From Acidithiobacillus caldus ATCC 51756 (GTDB lineage: Bacteria > Pseudomonadota > Gammaproteobacteria > Acidithiobacillales > Acidithiobacillaceae), in contig NZ_CP005986.1 of NCBI RefSeq assembly GCF_000175575.2, forward strand, positions 2,242,615 to 2,306,614: 64,000 bases of DNA, given 5' to 3'. Positions within the stretch are counted from its first letter, which is position 1; each line of letters opens with the position of its first letter. The position numbers were made by a program, and so were the translations under genes. Under the pieces are notes generated by a model, which was not told the origin of the DNA, searched no databases, and saw only the letters and a list, made by a program, of their open reading frames with translations. Positions 54,859 through 63,037 of this stretch are shown here, piece after piece.

Positions 54859-55430
54859 GACCCTACTGAACCCGCTGGGCCCGCGCGCAGCGGCATCCAC
54901 AGTCGGTATTCGTCGCCGGGCCCCAACAACTCCAAGGTCGGATAGTGAATGGTCGTGCCGCTGGCCTTGCCCCAGCGCTCCAGAGCCGCGTAGGCCTTCC
55001 AACTGGCCACGGCGGGGTTGGCGCGCACCCGCACAGCCACCACCCGTTGCGCGGGCCAGGTACCGCGCTGCCACCCCGGAGGGGTCGCCTGTGTCGCGGT
55101 CACGAGGACTCCCAATTGGGCATCCACCTGCGTGCTGCCGTCGGCGGCACGCCGCTCGGCATCGATGAGGGTCAGCACCGATGCCCCGCGCATGGCCGGC
55201 GGCAGGCTCTTGAGGTCATCTCGGCGCGCCTTTTCCATGGCGTGGAAGCTTCCGGAGAATGGTCGGTAGATGTAGCTCAGGGCAGGACTCGTCTCCGTCT
55301 GCACTGAGGCGCCATTGAAGACTCCCAGCCACCACAGACTAAAGAGCAAGAGCCCTAGAAACACCAGGAAGGGGCCTCCCCAACCGCTGCGCCAGTCGCG
55401 CTTAGGACGCACCCGCGTTGCCTCAGTCAT
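54840..55430 (-). CDS. Single-pass membrane protein of unknown function
   Basis: A 196-aa protein with a basic N-terminus, one hydrophobic helix (about residues 20-40, [18 protein letters not shown]) and an extracytoplasmic domain. No known motif. ATG 55430 overlaps ampD by 8 bp. Coupled with ampD and a thioredoxin-like gene; perhaps an envelope factor. Confidence 0.7.
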   Translation of the reverse strand: MTEATRVRPKRDWRSGWGGPFLVFLGLLLFSLWWLGVFNGASVQTETSPALSYIYRPFSGSFHAMEKARRDDLKSLPPAMRGASVLTLIDAERRAADGSTQVDAQLGVLVTATQATPPGWQRGTWPAQRVVAVRVRANPAVASWKAYAALERWGKASGTTIHYPTLELLGPGDEYRLWMPLRAGPAGSVGSQDSRP

Positions 55431-55977
55431 GACGAAAATGCTCCAGACGCTGCCAGTCAAACTGGGGACCGGGATCCCATTTGCGTCCGGGAGCGACCTC
55501 GGAGTGTCCGGCAATGGCATCCCCGGCTAGGGTCGGATAGCGCTGGCGCAAGGCGCCCAGAAGCCCATTGAGGCTGTGGTACTGAAGCTCTGCAAAGGGC
55601 TCCACGGCGTTACCCTCCAGTTCTATGCCGATACTGAAATCGTTACAGGCGGAGCGGCCACGCCAAGCCGAAACCCCAGCATGCCAAGCCCGCCCATCCG
55701 TAGGTACATGCTGCCAGATTTTGCCCGTACGCTCTATGAAAAAGTGCGCGGACACCCGCAGCTCGCGCAGTTGCGCGTAATAAGGGTCCGCCGCAAAGTC
55801 CAGGAGCCCCTGAAAGAAGCGTTGCACCTCGCCGGTCCCAAAGCGATCGGGCGGCAGACTGATGGCGTGGATGACGATGAGCTCCACCGCCGACCCCAGA
55901 GGGCGATCGTCCCAGTGCGGCGATGGCGCGCGCTGTGCATTGGCCCACCAGCCATCCTCCCAAGGCTCCGCGCTCAC
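55423..55977 (-). CDS. ampD: N-acetylmuramoyl-L-alanine amidase AmpD
   Basis: A cytoplasmic zinc amidase of 184 aa for muropeptide recycling. Landmarks: ELIVIHAISLPPDRFGTGEV (zinc His), SAHFFIERTG, WHAGVSAWRGRSACNDFSIGIELEG and GHSEVAPGRKWDPGPQFDW with zinc-binding His and Asp. GTG 55977 overlaps the thioredoxin stop (GTGA). Confidence 0.93.
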   Translation of the reverse strand: MSAEPWEDGWWANAQRAPSPHWDDRPLGSAVELIVIHAISLPPDRFGTGEVQRFFQGLLDFAADPYYAQLRELRVSAHFFIERTGKIWQHVPTDGRAWHAGVSAWRGRSACNDFSIGIELEGNAVEPFAELQYHSLNGLLGALRQRYPTLAGDAIAGHSEVAPGRKWDPGPQFDWQRLEHFRHD

Positions 55978-56312
55978 GGCAGCTCCTCGGCAGGCCACTG
56001 TTCACGGGCCTTGAGCCAGGCGTCGAGGGCGGGAAGCCGAGCCTCCACCTGGATGGGCCGCTGGTAGCGACCGTCCCGAAAGAGGAAAAGGGCCGGTAGA
56101 TGATAGACCTCGAACTCGCGCGTGAGGCCCATGTCGATGCCGGCGTCCACTTCCCAGACCACCAGGTCCGATCGTTGTCGTTCATATTCCGATAGCAGGC
56201 GCCGCCAGTGTTTACAGGAGGCACAGCCCGCTGAACTGAAGAAGAGAATCACCCAGTCGCGGCTCTCGCTCATACGTTGCCAGAAACCGAGCTCCGACAC
56301 TTTTTGCACCAT
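55974..56312 (-). CDS. Thioredoxin-like protein
   Basis: A 112-aa cytoplasmic thioredoxin fold with CASC in FFSSAGCASCKHW and a short VYHLPALFLFRDG cis-Pro loop. ATG 56312 follows GAGGGGCGGT. It is divergent from the peroxiredoxin gene, for which it might be a reductant, and co-transcribed with ampD. Confidence 0.83.
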   Translation of the reverse strand: MVQKVSELGFWQRMSESRDWVILFFSSAGCASCKHWRRLLSEYERQRSDLVVWEVDAGIDMGLTREFEVYHLPALFLFRDGRYQRPIQVEARLPALDAWLKAREQWPAEELP

Positions 56313-56332
56313 ACCGCCCCTCATAAAAAGAC

Positions 56333-56361
56333 TTGATTATAATTTAGATATAGTCTAATAT
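56333..56361 (+). promoter_or_regulatory. Likely promoter of the peroxiredoxin gene
   Basis: TTGATT (56333-56338), 17-bp spacer, TAATAT (56356-56361) in an AT-rich island between divergent genes. Arms AGACT and AGTCT (56330-56334 and 56351-56355 region) give a weak symmetry that could be an operator. Confidence 0.5.
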
Positions 56362-56405
56362 TCTTCTCGAACCGATTGGGTTCGTACACGACTCAGGAGT
56401 CTCTC

Positions 56406-57059
56406 ATGGATAACCCGATGGAAGTAAGCCCCATTCGTACCCCGCGCATTGACGAACCGGCCCCGGAGTTCACGGCCCGCACCACGCACGGCCAGCGGCA
56501 ACTCAAGGACTATCGTGGCAAGTGGCTGGTCCTCTTCTCCCATCCCGCGGACTTCACGCCAGTGTGCAGCACGGAGTTCATGGCCTTTGCCAAGCGCTAT
56601 CCGGATTTTCAGGCGATCAACTGCGATCTGCTCGGACTGTCCATCGACAGCGTCCACGCCCACATTGCCTGGATGCGCAACATTCAGGAGAAGTTTGGCA
56701 TCGAGATCCCCTTCCCCATCATCGACGACATCTCCATGGCCGTGGCCCACGCCTACGGCATGATCCACCCGGGGGCGAGCGACACCTCGGCGGTGCGTGC
56801 GACCTTCGTCATCGACGACAAGGGTATTCTTCGGGCCATGATCTACTACCCCATGAAGAACGGACGCTCCATCGACGAGATCCTGCGTCTCGTGAAGGCC
56901 CTGCAGACCAGCGATGCCAACGGGGTCGCCACCCCAGAAGGCTGGCAGCCCGGTGATAAGGTCATCGTGCCACCACCGGCAACCGTGGATGCCGCTAACG
57001 CTCGCCTGAAGGAAGGCTACGAGTGCACGGACTGGTACTTCTGCAAGAAGGACCTCTGA
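56406..57059 (+). CDS. Peroxiredoxin, Prx6/archaeal-type
   Basis: A thiol peroxidase of 217 aa. Peroxidatic C54 in HPADFTPVCSTEF and two C-terminal cysteines, C207 and C213 (CTDWYFC), resemble the archaeal thioredoxin peroxidases with that pattern. ATG 56406 after AGGAG. Protects against peroxide. Followed by a strong terminator. Confidence 0.93.
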   Translation: MDNPMEVSPIRTPRIDEPAPEFTARTTHGQRQLKDYRGKWLVLFSHPADFTPVCSTEFMAFAKRYPDFQAINCDLLGLSIDSVHAHIAWMRNIQEKFGIEIPFPIIDDISMAVAHAYGMIHPGASDTSAVRATFVIDDKGILRAMIYYPMKNGRSIDEILRLVKALQTSDANGVATPEGWQPGDKVIVPPPATVDAANARLKEGYECTDWYFCKKDL

Positions 57060-57083
57060 GGCACCCCGACCGGAGCGACACGA

Positions 57084-57116
57084 CCGCGGGACTCGCCGGG
57101 AGTCCCGCGGTTTTTC
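57084..57116 (+). terminator. Rho-independent terminator after peroxiredoxin gene
   Basis: A perfect 10-bp stem CCGCGGGACT / AGTCCCGCGG (57084-57110) is followed by TTTTTC. It separates the peroxiredoxin from the convergent leuA. Confidence 0.9.
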
Positions 57117-57173
57117 TTGCTTGGCGCGCCCCACGACGAGACGGCTGCGCGGGTAACGGTCAAGAAACCAGCC

Positions 57174-58715
57174 TCAAAGCTGGGGGTGTTGGCGATCCGC
57201 TGGAGACTGCAAGCGATTCAAGGCGGAAACGTAGGCCTTGGCGCTGGCCACGACGATATCCGTGTCCGCACCCTGCCCGTTCACGGCCCGGCCATCCTTG
57301 GCCTGTAGACGCACCGTCACCTCACCCTGGGCATCGGTACCCGTGGTAATGGCGTTGACAGAAAACAGCAAGAGCTTGGCCTCGCTGCGGACGATGCGCT
57401 CGATGGCCTGGAAGGTCGCGTCCACTGGTCCGCCACCCACCACGCTTTCGGTCTTGGCCACCCCATCCACCCACAGCTCCACCGTCGCCTCCGGGTGAGC
57501 GCCCATTTCGGAGCAGACCCGCAGGTAACCGAGACGATAGCGATCCACCGCCTCTTCCTGCAGTTCATCGCTCACCAGGGATTGCAGATCCTCGTCGAAG
57601 ATCTCGGCCTTGCGATCCGCCAGATCCTTGAAGCGGGCAAAGACCTGGTTGAGGGCCTCCCCCTCCAGGTGGATACCCAGAGCCTCCAGACGCGCCCGTA
57701 CTGCCGCCCGTCCCGACAGCTTGCCCAGGGTGATGCGGTTGGTGGACCAGCCCACGTCCTCGGCACGCATGATCTCGTAGGTCTCGCGATGCTTGAGGAC
57801 GCCGTCCTGGTGTATACCCGACTCGTGAGCAAAGGCGTTGGCACCGACGATCGCCTTGTTGGGCTGCACCGGAAAGCCGGTGATGGTAGACACCAGCTTG
57901 CTGGTGGCGAGGATCTGGGTAGTGTCGATGCGGGTACTGCAGGGAAAGACATCGGCCCGGGTGCGCACGGCCATGACGATCTCCTCCAGAGCCGCATTGC
58001 CCGCTCGCTCACCGAGGCCGTTGATGGTGCACTCCACCTGCCGCGCGCCGTTTTGTACCGCCGCCAGGGAATTGGCTACGGCCAGCCCAAGGTCGTTGTG
58101 GCAATGCACGGAAAAAATCGCCTGGTCGCTGTTGGGAATGCGCTCGCGCAAGGTGGCGATGAGACGGCCAAAGCGATCCGGCAGGTTGTAACCCACGGTG
58201 TCCGGGATGTTGATGGTGCGCGCCCCAGCGGCGATGGCCGCTTCGATAACCCGGCAGAGAAAATCCTCTTCCGAACGTCCGGCGTCTTCCGGCGAAAACT
58301 CCACGTCATCGCACAGATCCCGCGCCAATTTCACCGCGGCCACGGCCCGCTCGAGCACCTCATCGGGTGTCATACGCAACTTGGCCTGCATGTGCACGGG
58401 GCTCGTCGCAATGAAGGTGTGGATACGGCCTGCTGCCGCCGGTCGCAAGGCCTCGCCGGCGCGGCGGATGTCCTCCTCCCGGGCACGGGCCAGACCGCAG
58501 ACCCGGCTATCCCGAACCGCCTCGGCGATGGCCTGCACCGCCGCGAAGTCCCCGGGGCTCGCCGCCGGAAAACCGGCCTCGATGACATCCACCCGCAGCC
58601 GCTCCAGCGCCTTGGCAATACGCAGTTTTTCGTCCCGGGTCATGGCCGCGCCCGGCGACTGCTCGCCATCGCGCAAGGTGGTGTCGAAGATGATCAAATG
58701 CTCTTTTTGCTGCAT
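57174..58715 (-). CDS. leuA: 2-isopropylmalate synthase
   Basis: First enzyme of leucine synthesis, 513 aa, normal length. The catalytic [12 protein letters not shown] opens the TIM barrel; [17 protein letters not shown] is the second metal motif. The C-terminal allosteric domain (from about 395) is full length, implying leucine feedback. ATG 58715; a start eight codons earlier is possible. Confidence 0.97.
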   Translation of the reverse strand: MQQKEHLIIFDTTLRDGEQSPGAAMTRDEKLRIAKALERLRVDVIEAGFPAASPGDFAAVQAIAEAVRDSRVCGLARAREEDIRRAGEALRPAAAGRIHTFIATSPVHMQAKLRMTPDEVLERAVAAVKLARDLCDDVEFSPEDAGRSEEDFLCRVIEAAIAAGARTINIPDTVGYNLPDRFGRLIATLRERIPNSDQAIFSVHCHNDLGLAVANSLAAVQNGARQVECTINGLGERAGNAALEEIVMAVRTRADVFPCSTRIDTTQILATSKLVSTITGFPVQPNKAIVGANAFAHESGIHQDGVLKHRETYEIMRAEDVGWSTNRITLGKLSGRAAVRARLEALGIHLEGEALNQVFARFKDLADRKAEIFDEDLQSLVSDELQEEAVDRYRLGYLRVCSEMGAHPEATVELWVDGVAKTESVVGGGPVDATFQAIERIVRSEAKLLLFSVNAITTGTDAQGEVTVRLQAKDGRAVNGQGADTDIVVASAKAYVSALNRLQSPADRQHPQL

Positions 58716-58796
58716 GACTGTCCCTTCCCGCATGGGCAATGGTATCGCAAATCAAAACCAGGAATGTACTGGACCAGAAGGCCGAAAAGAGAGTAT

Positions 58797-58874
58797 TTAG
58801 CCCCAGAGGGGCAGCAGCCGTAGCCGCAGGAAGGCGGCGAGGAAGCGGGACGTGGCACGCGAAGGGATCTTCAT
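58797..58874 (-). CDS. Possible leucine-rich leader peptide before leuA
   Basis: A 25-codon frame upstream of leuA on the same strand. Its second half, FLAAFLRLRLLPLWG, has six Leu. It could be a leu attenuation leader. There is no strong ribosome site, and I see no clear terminator-antiterminator pair in the 81 bp that follow. Confidence 0.3.
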   Translation of the reverse strand: MKIPSRATSRFLAAFLRLRLLPLWG

Positions 58875-58884
58875 AGGCGAGAGT

Positions 58885-59727
58885 CTAGCCCCTTGCGTCG
58901 GTCGCTGCAAGTTCCTGGTGATATTTCAGAATGCTGCTGGCCAGCTCCTCCACGGAGGTATTCGTGCTGTCAAAGACGGGTATGCGGGCCTTGCGAAAAA
59001 TCCGCTCGGCAGCCCGGACTTCTCGGCGGCAGACGGAAAGTGCTGCATAGTGCGGCGAGGCGCGTCGTTTTTCACGAATGGTGTGCAGGGTCTCGGGCTC
59101 TATGGTCAGAGCCACCAGTTTATCCCGCCAGGCGACCAGTGGTGCCGGCAGATCGTCGTGCTCGAGATCCGCATCGGTCAGAGGATAATTCCCCACCTTC
59201 AGGGAAAAGTTCATGGCAAGGAAAAGCGCTGTCGGTGTCTTGCCACTGCGCGACACGCCCACCAGGATGAGATCGGCATCCGAATAGTGCTCGGGATGGA
59301 TGCCATCGTCGTGCGCTAGCGCAAATTCCATGGCATCCAGCCAACGCTGATGAACCCCCTCCCCCGGCGGCCGAAACGCCCGCCCAAGCGTGTGTACGGA
59401 GGGTTGCGCCAGCTCCTCCTCCAGTGGCCCGATAAAGGCCTCAAAAAGGTTGAGGACAAAGGCGCCGGTACGCACGATTACGCGCTGCGCCGCCTCATCC
59501 ACCAGGGTACTGAACACGATGGCCCGCTGACCCGTGCGCGCCTGACATTCCTCTATCTCACGCGCGGCCGCCTGGGCCCGTTCGAGACAATCCACAAAGG
59601 GGACTGCGCGTGTAGTGAAGCGAATACCCCGAAACTGCGCCAGCAGGCTCTTGCCGTAGGACGATGCGGTGAGCCCGGTGCGATCGGAGACGAAGAAGAC
59701 CGAACGCTCTCTTTCAGATTCTGACAT
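58885..59727 (-). CDS. ppsR: Phosphoenolpyruvate synthase regulatory protein
   Basis: A bifunctional kinase/pyrophosphorylase of the DUF299 family, 280 aa, that inactivates or reactivates PEP synthase. P-loop-like GVSRSGKTPTA, N-terminal FFVSDRTGLTASSYGKSLLAQF and VFDSTNTSVEELAS are conserved. 10 bp separate it from the leader frame before leuA. Confidence 0.93.
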   Translation of the reverse strand: MSESERERSVFFVSDRTGLTASSYGKSLLAQFRGIRFTTRAVPFVDCLERAQAAAREIEECQARTGQRAIVFSTLVDEAAQRVIVRTGAFVLNLFEAFIGPLEEELAQPSVHTLGRAFRPPGEGVHQRWLDAMEFALAHDDGIHPEHYSDADLILVGVSRSGKTPTALFLAMNFSLKVGNYPLTDADLEHDDLPAPLVAWRDKLVALTIEPETLHTIREKRRASPHYAALSVCRREVRAAERIFRKARIPVFDSTNTSVEELASSILKYHQELAATDARG

Positions 59728-60336
59728 ATCCCATCCTCAACCTGATGACCTCCCTCCACTGACTTGAGCGCTACATTTCTCGAATATCAACGCAACGTAG
59801 GCTGACTTATGAGCTATGAGTAGTTGGCACAGGATAGCATAACGCCAAATGTCATGTTTTTGTCATTAAATGTTCACAAAACTGTAACATTGTTCTGATA
59901 ACCTGTTGCATGGATACCAAGAGAGCGGGCGATGCAACGTTACCTCAGCAGATCGGCGTGGGGGTCTGGATGTACTAGCCTGTGATCGTTGGTGTTTCGT
60001 ACTCTCGAAGCTCGCTTGGAGACTTGGCATGCCGCAGGACATATCCCAATGTCGATCCATCGCCATCGTTCCGTCACAATGGCGTAAATCCGAGCGCGTC
60101 CATTTTAATCGAGATCTATCGTCAAGGGCTCGCTCTGTTGCGGCTTGCGGCTGCCACTCGCGTGCCAAGCAAACTCAAGCGGTATCGATGACCGGGTTTC
60201 AGCCCCGGGCGCACCGTACCACCAGATACATGAATGCGATAACGCAGATCGCCGAGGATACCATATCCGTAGTGGCGGTCCGAATTGCTCGACTTCTCAG
60301 ACCCAATCAACCGCAAACCGTAATGGAGATGACCAG
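59728..60336. other. 609-bp region without a convincing gene
   Basis: The region between divergent ppsR and the receptor gene holds the Pho-box array at its left, then about 430 bp of probable leader. An open frame at 59906-60340 exists but has no recognisable protein features. I see no riboswitch I can name. Confidence 0.6.
59849..59899 (+). promoter_or_regulatory. Pho-box-like repeat array (PhoB site)
   Basis: Seven-base units recur every 11 bp: ATGTCAT, TTGTCAT, TGTTCAC, CTGTAAC and TTCTGAT, each with a 4-bp AT-rich spacer. This is the CTGTCAT-N4 phasing of PhoB sites. Orientation points to the plus strand, toward the TonB receptor. A weak -10 (GATAAC, 59897-59902) follows. Confidence 0.65.
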
Positions 60337-62637
60337 ATGAAGAAAACCGCAATGATTCTAGCCCTCGCCGCTGCAGGAGTGGTGGAGGCGCCACTCGTTT
60401 TTGGATCCACACCGACCACGGACGACGGCACGGTACAGGTAGGTAAGGTCTCAAAGGTATCAAAGGCCGCGGCAGAGGCCAAAAAACACGCTCCGCTCAA
60501 GGCGCCTTACAGCGAGCATGTGATCAGTAAGAAGACGATCCGGAACGCCTCATCCATGGCCAATGCACAAACCATTCTCGCGCGCGAGCCCTCCATTAAC
60601 GCCAGCTCTGCCGGACCCAATGGTGTACGTAGTACCATCACTTTTCGCGCCTTCAATAGTGGGCAGTTCTCTGAAACCTTTGATGGTATACCACTCAATG
60701 GTGCATTCAATGGCGGCGCAACCAACCAGGCTTCTGAGCGGAATGCGGTGCCATTGACACTGAACGATATAAGCTCCATCAACATCTATAATGGCATTAA
60801 TAACCCGAGCGTGAACTCCTACAACTCTCTGGGCGGTACAATCAACTACCGTCCACGCCAACCCTCTCACAAGTTTGGAGGCTCGGTGGGCATCGGCTAT
60901 GGAAGCTTCGGAACATTTCACTGGGACGCTTTAATCAATACGGGATCCCTGGATGGCTTCCGATCCCTGTTTGCGTACAACAGGCAAACGTCCAACGGCT
61001 GGTTAGCCAATGACGGCGACCAGAACACCAATTACTACTATGCTGGCGTCATGCCCTATAACCAGGACCAGTCCAAGGTCTACGCCTACGTGATCGTCAA
61101 CAGGAACGTCGGCTATACCCCTCACAGTGTGCCACTCGCTCTAATCAATCAGTACGGTTACAACTATAACTGGCCCTTAAACTATAGCTACTCCTCACAG
61201 ACGGACACGGAGCTCACAGCAATCCTTGGGGACAAAAGCTTGCTGAATTCCTTTACTCTGTTGAACGCGAAGGTGTACGCACAGAATAATAACTACCACC
61301 GCACCTCGTATACAAACCCGGCTTACGATCAGAGTGCCTCTCAGCCTTACTATCTGCCAAATCAGAGCACTGGCTATCCCTTCTGGCTGAGCTATCCGGT
61401 ACCACCCACCTACGTGCCAGCAAATGTATTCGGCTCAACTCACTATGGTACCGACTACCATCTCTATGAAGAGATACGAAACACCTTGGGTTTCCAACCT
61501 TACCTGCGTTTTGCCCTGCCACACAACACGGTGACTGTCGGTGGCAACGTCAACTACAGCATGGAGCACTCGGCAGAATTTTGGTACGGTGCCTACAACA
61601 TGCCGAAAATCGGCGGGTACAACAATGCCTGGGACGAGCACGACGAGCGGCTCCTGGCATCCGTCTATGTCCAGGATAACATCAGCCTGCTGGGTGGCGC
61701 TGTGCACATCACCCCAGGTATCAAGTACCTGTATGGATATACGGTGAGCTCTGACGATATCGGATTTTACTACCCCATCGGCGGCAGCGTCTCGGGATCG
61801 TCCGCCTACACATCGCCAACTATCGCCATAAGCTACTCCCCCATCAAGCACGTGAGCGTCTACGCTGCCTACGGCAGAAACATCAAGTTCCCGAACATTG
61901 GTGCCTACTACAATAACATTGGTGAGCAGGACAACGCTGGCAACTATGTGGTAGTGCCAGAGAAGGTACAGCCCGAGTACGTATCGGACTATGAAATCGG
62001 TGTTCGTTACGCGAATCAGGGGTTGCACGCCTCTGCCGATCTGTATCGGGAGGACTTCAAGAATACCTTCATCAATGTGACCAACGCCCAGGGCCTCAGC
62101 GCGACCTTCAACGGCGGCTCGTCCCGTTACGAGGGCGGCGAACTGTCCATTGAGAACAACTTTGGACATCTTCTTTTTGGAGATTGGAAGGCCTTCGCCA
62201 ACTATTCCTATAACCAAGCCGTGTTTGAGTCCTCCTTCAACTCATCCTACGCCGGGACCGTTGAGGCCGGTCAGCCGCTGGCAAATATTCCCAAAAATAT
62301 GATCAATGTTGGTGTCGACTTTGCCCGGGGCCGGTTCGGCGCCCAACTGGAAGGCAAATATGTATCCTCCCAGTATGTCAATCAACAGCTTGCGGGAACG
62401 CCAGGCAGTCTGCAGATCCCTCCCTACTTCATTCTGAACCTTGGGCTCCAAGACACCATACCGGTCGGCTATGGATACATCAAGAACGTCAAATTGACTC
62501 TGGATATCGATAATCTCCTCAATCGCCATTACTATCCCCGTGGCTTTGAGGATACAGACTACTTCGGTAACAACTACCTCTCGGTTCTCAACGGTATGCC
62601 GCGGTATGTATTTGGTAGTATAACTGCCCGGTTCTGA
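60337..62637 (+). CDS. TonB-dependent outer-membrane receptor
   Basis: A 766-aa receptor. Signal peptide 1-23 (ending VFG or GS). The plug domain has EHVISKKTIRNASSMANAQT, RSTITFRAFNSGQF and DISSINIYNGINNP. The 22-stranded barrel ends in F (GSITARF), the usual terminal aromatic. There is no clear TonB-box. The barrel is rich in Tyr and Asn. ATG 60337 is chosen for the signal peptide; the frame extends upstream without one. The Pho-box array upstream suggests a phosphorus ligand, perhaps an organic phosphate. Ligand inference only. Confidence 0.9.
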   Translation: MKKTAMILALAAAGVVEAPLVFGSTPTTDDGTVQVGKVSKVSKAAAEAKKHAPLKAPYSEHVISKKTIRNASSMANAQTILAREPSINASSAGPNGVRSTITFRAFNSGQFSETFDGIPLNGAFNGGATNQASERNAVPLTLNDISSINIYNGINNPSVNSYNSLGGTINYRPRQPSHKFGGSVGIGYGSFGTFHWDALINTGSLDGFRSLFAYNRQTSNGWLANDGDQNTNYYYAGVMPYNQDQSKVYAYVIVNRNVGYTPHSVPLALINQYGYNYNWPLNYSYSSQTDTELTAILGDKSLLNSFTLLNAKVYAQNNNYHRTSYTNPAYDQSASQPYYLPNQSTGYPFWLSYPVPPTYVPANVFGSTHYGTDYHLYEEIRNTLGFQPYLRFALPHNTVTVGGNVNYSMEHSAEFWYGAYNMPKIGGYNNAWDEHDERLLASVYVQDNISLLGGAVHITPGIKYLYGYTVSSDDIGFYYPIGGSVSGSSAYTSPTIAISYSPIKHVSVYAAYGRNIKFPNIGAYYNNIGEQDNAGNYVVVPEKVQPEYVSDYEIGVRYANQGLHASADLYREDFKNTFINVTNAQGLSATFNGGSSRYEGGELSIENNFGHLLFGDWKAFANYSYNQAVFESSFNSSYAGTVEAGQPLANIPKNMINVGVDFARGRFGAQLEGKYVSSQYVNQQLAGTPGSLQIPPYFILNLGLQDTIPVGYGYIKNVKLTLDIDNLLNRHYYPRGFEDTDYFGNNYLSVLNGMPRYVFGSITARF

Positions 62638-62662
62638 AAACCTGACGAGGATGGGGACGGAG

Positions 62663-62690
62663 CGCGGGTGGCTTTGTCGTGCCACCCGCG
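62663..62690 (+). terminator. Hairpin after the TonB receptor gene
   Basis: A perfect 10-bp stem CGCGGGTGGC / GCCACCCGCG (62663-62690, 8-nt loop) 26 bp after the stop. The T tract that follows is weak, so it may only attenuate. Confidence 0.6.
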
Positions 62691-63037
62691 GCCTTGTTGC
62701 GTCGGCACGAGTTTGGGGACTGCCGGTATTCCGGGCGTCTCAGCTATCCTCGTCGAGCCAAAGCTTACGTTGCATACTAAGGATCCCACGTCATCCGACG
62801 GAAACACTTTGGGAATCGCCGGAGACGGGAAAGTCACATTCCTTGTGCTCGTCACATGGGTTGGGCAGCAGGTTGCGTACCGACGTCCAAGTTGGTCAAC
62901 AATCCCTCGCAAGCTGCAACGAGCGTCGTGAGATGGTCGAAGACCTAACGATCTCGGAATCGTTATCGGATTGGATAGAATATGTAATCGCGAACAACGC
63001 TCTCAGCCATCGTCTTCAAGAGAAAAGGAGCCTCATC
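62691..63037. other. 347-bp spacer without a gene
   Basis: No credible coding frame, no RNA gene and no clear Pho box seen. GAAAAGGAG at its end is the ribosome site of the next gene. A GTCACAT direct repeat (about 62833 and 62851) is not in Pho phase. Confidence 0.5.

Noticed and set aside
59910-60336. Possible cobalamin riboswitch before the TonB receptor
   Set aside because: TonB receptors often have one, but I could not find the conserved B12 box or core elements.
59906-60340. A 144-codon frame before the TonB receptor
   Set aside because: Composition is not protein-like and there is no good ribosome site; better explained as leader or spacer.
62833-62857. Second Pho box before the YncE-like gene
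   Set aside because: GTCACAT occurs twice but 18 bp apart, not in the 11-bp phase of PhoB sites.
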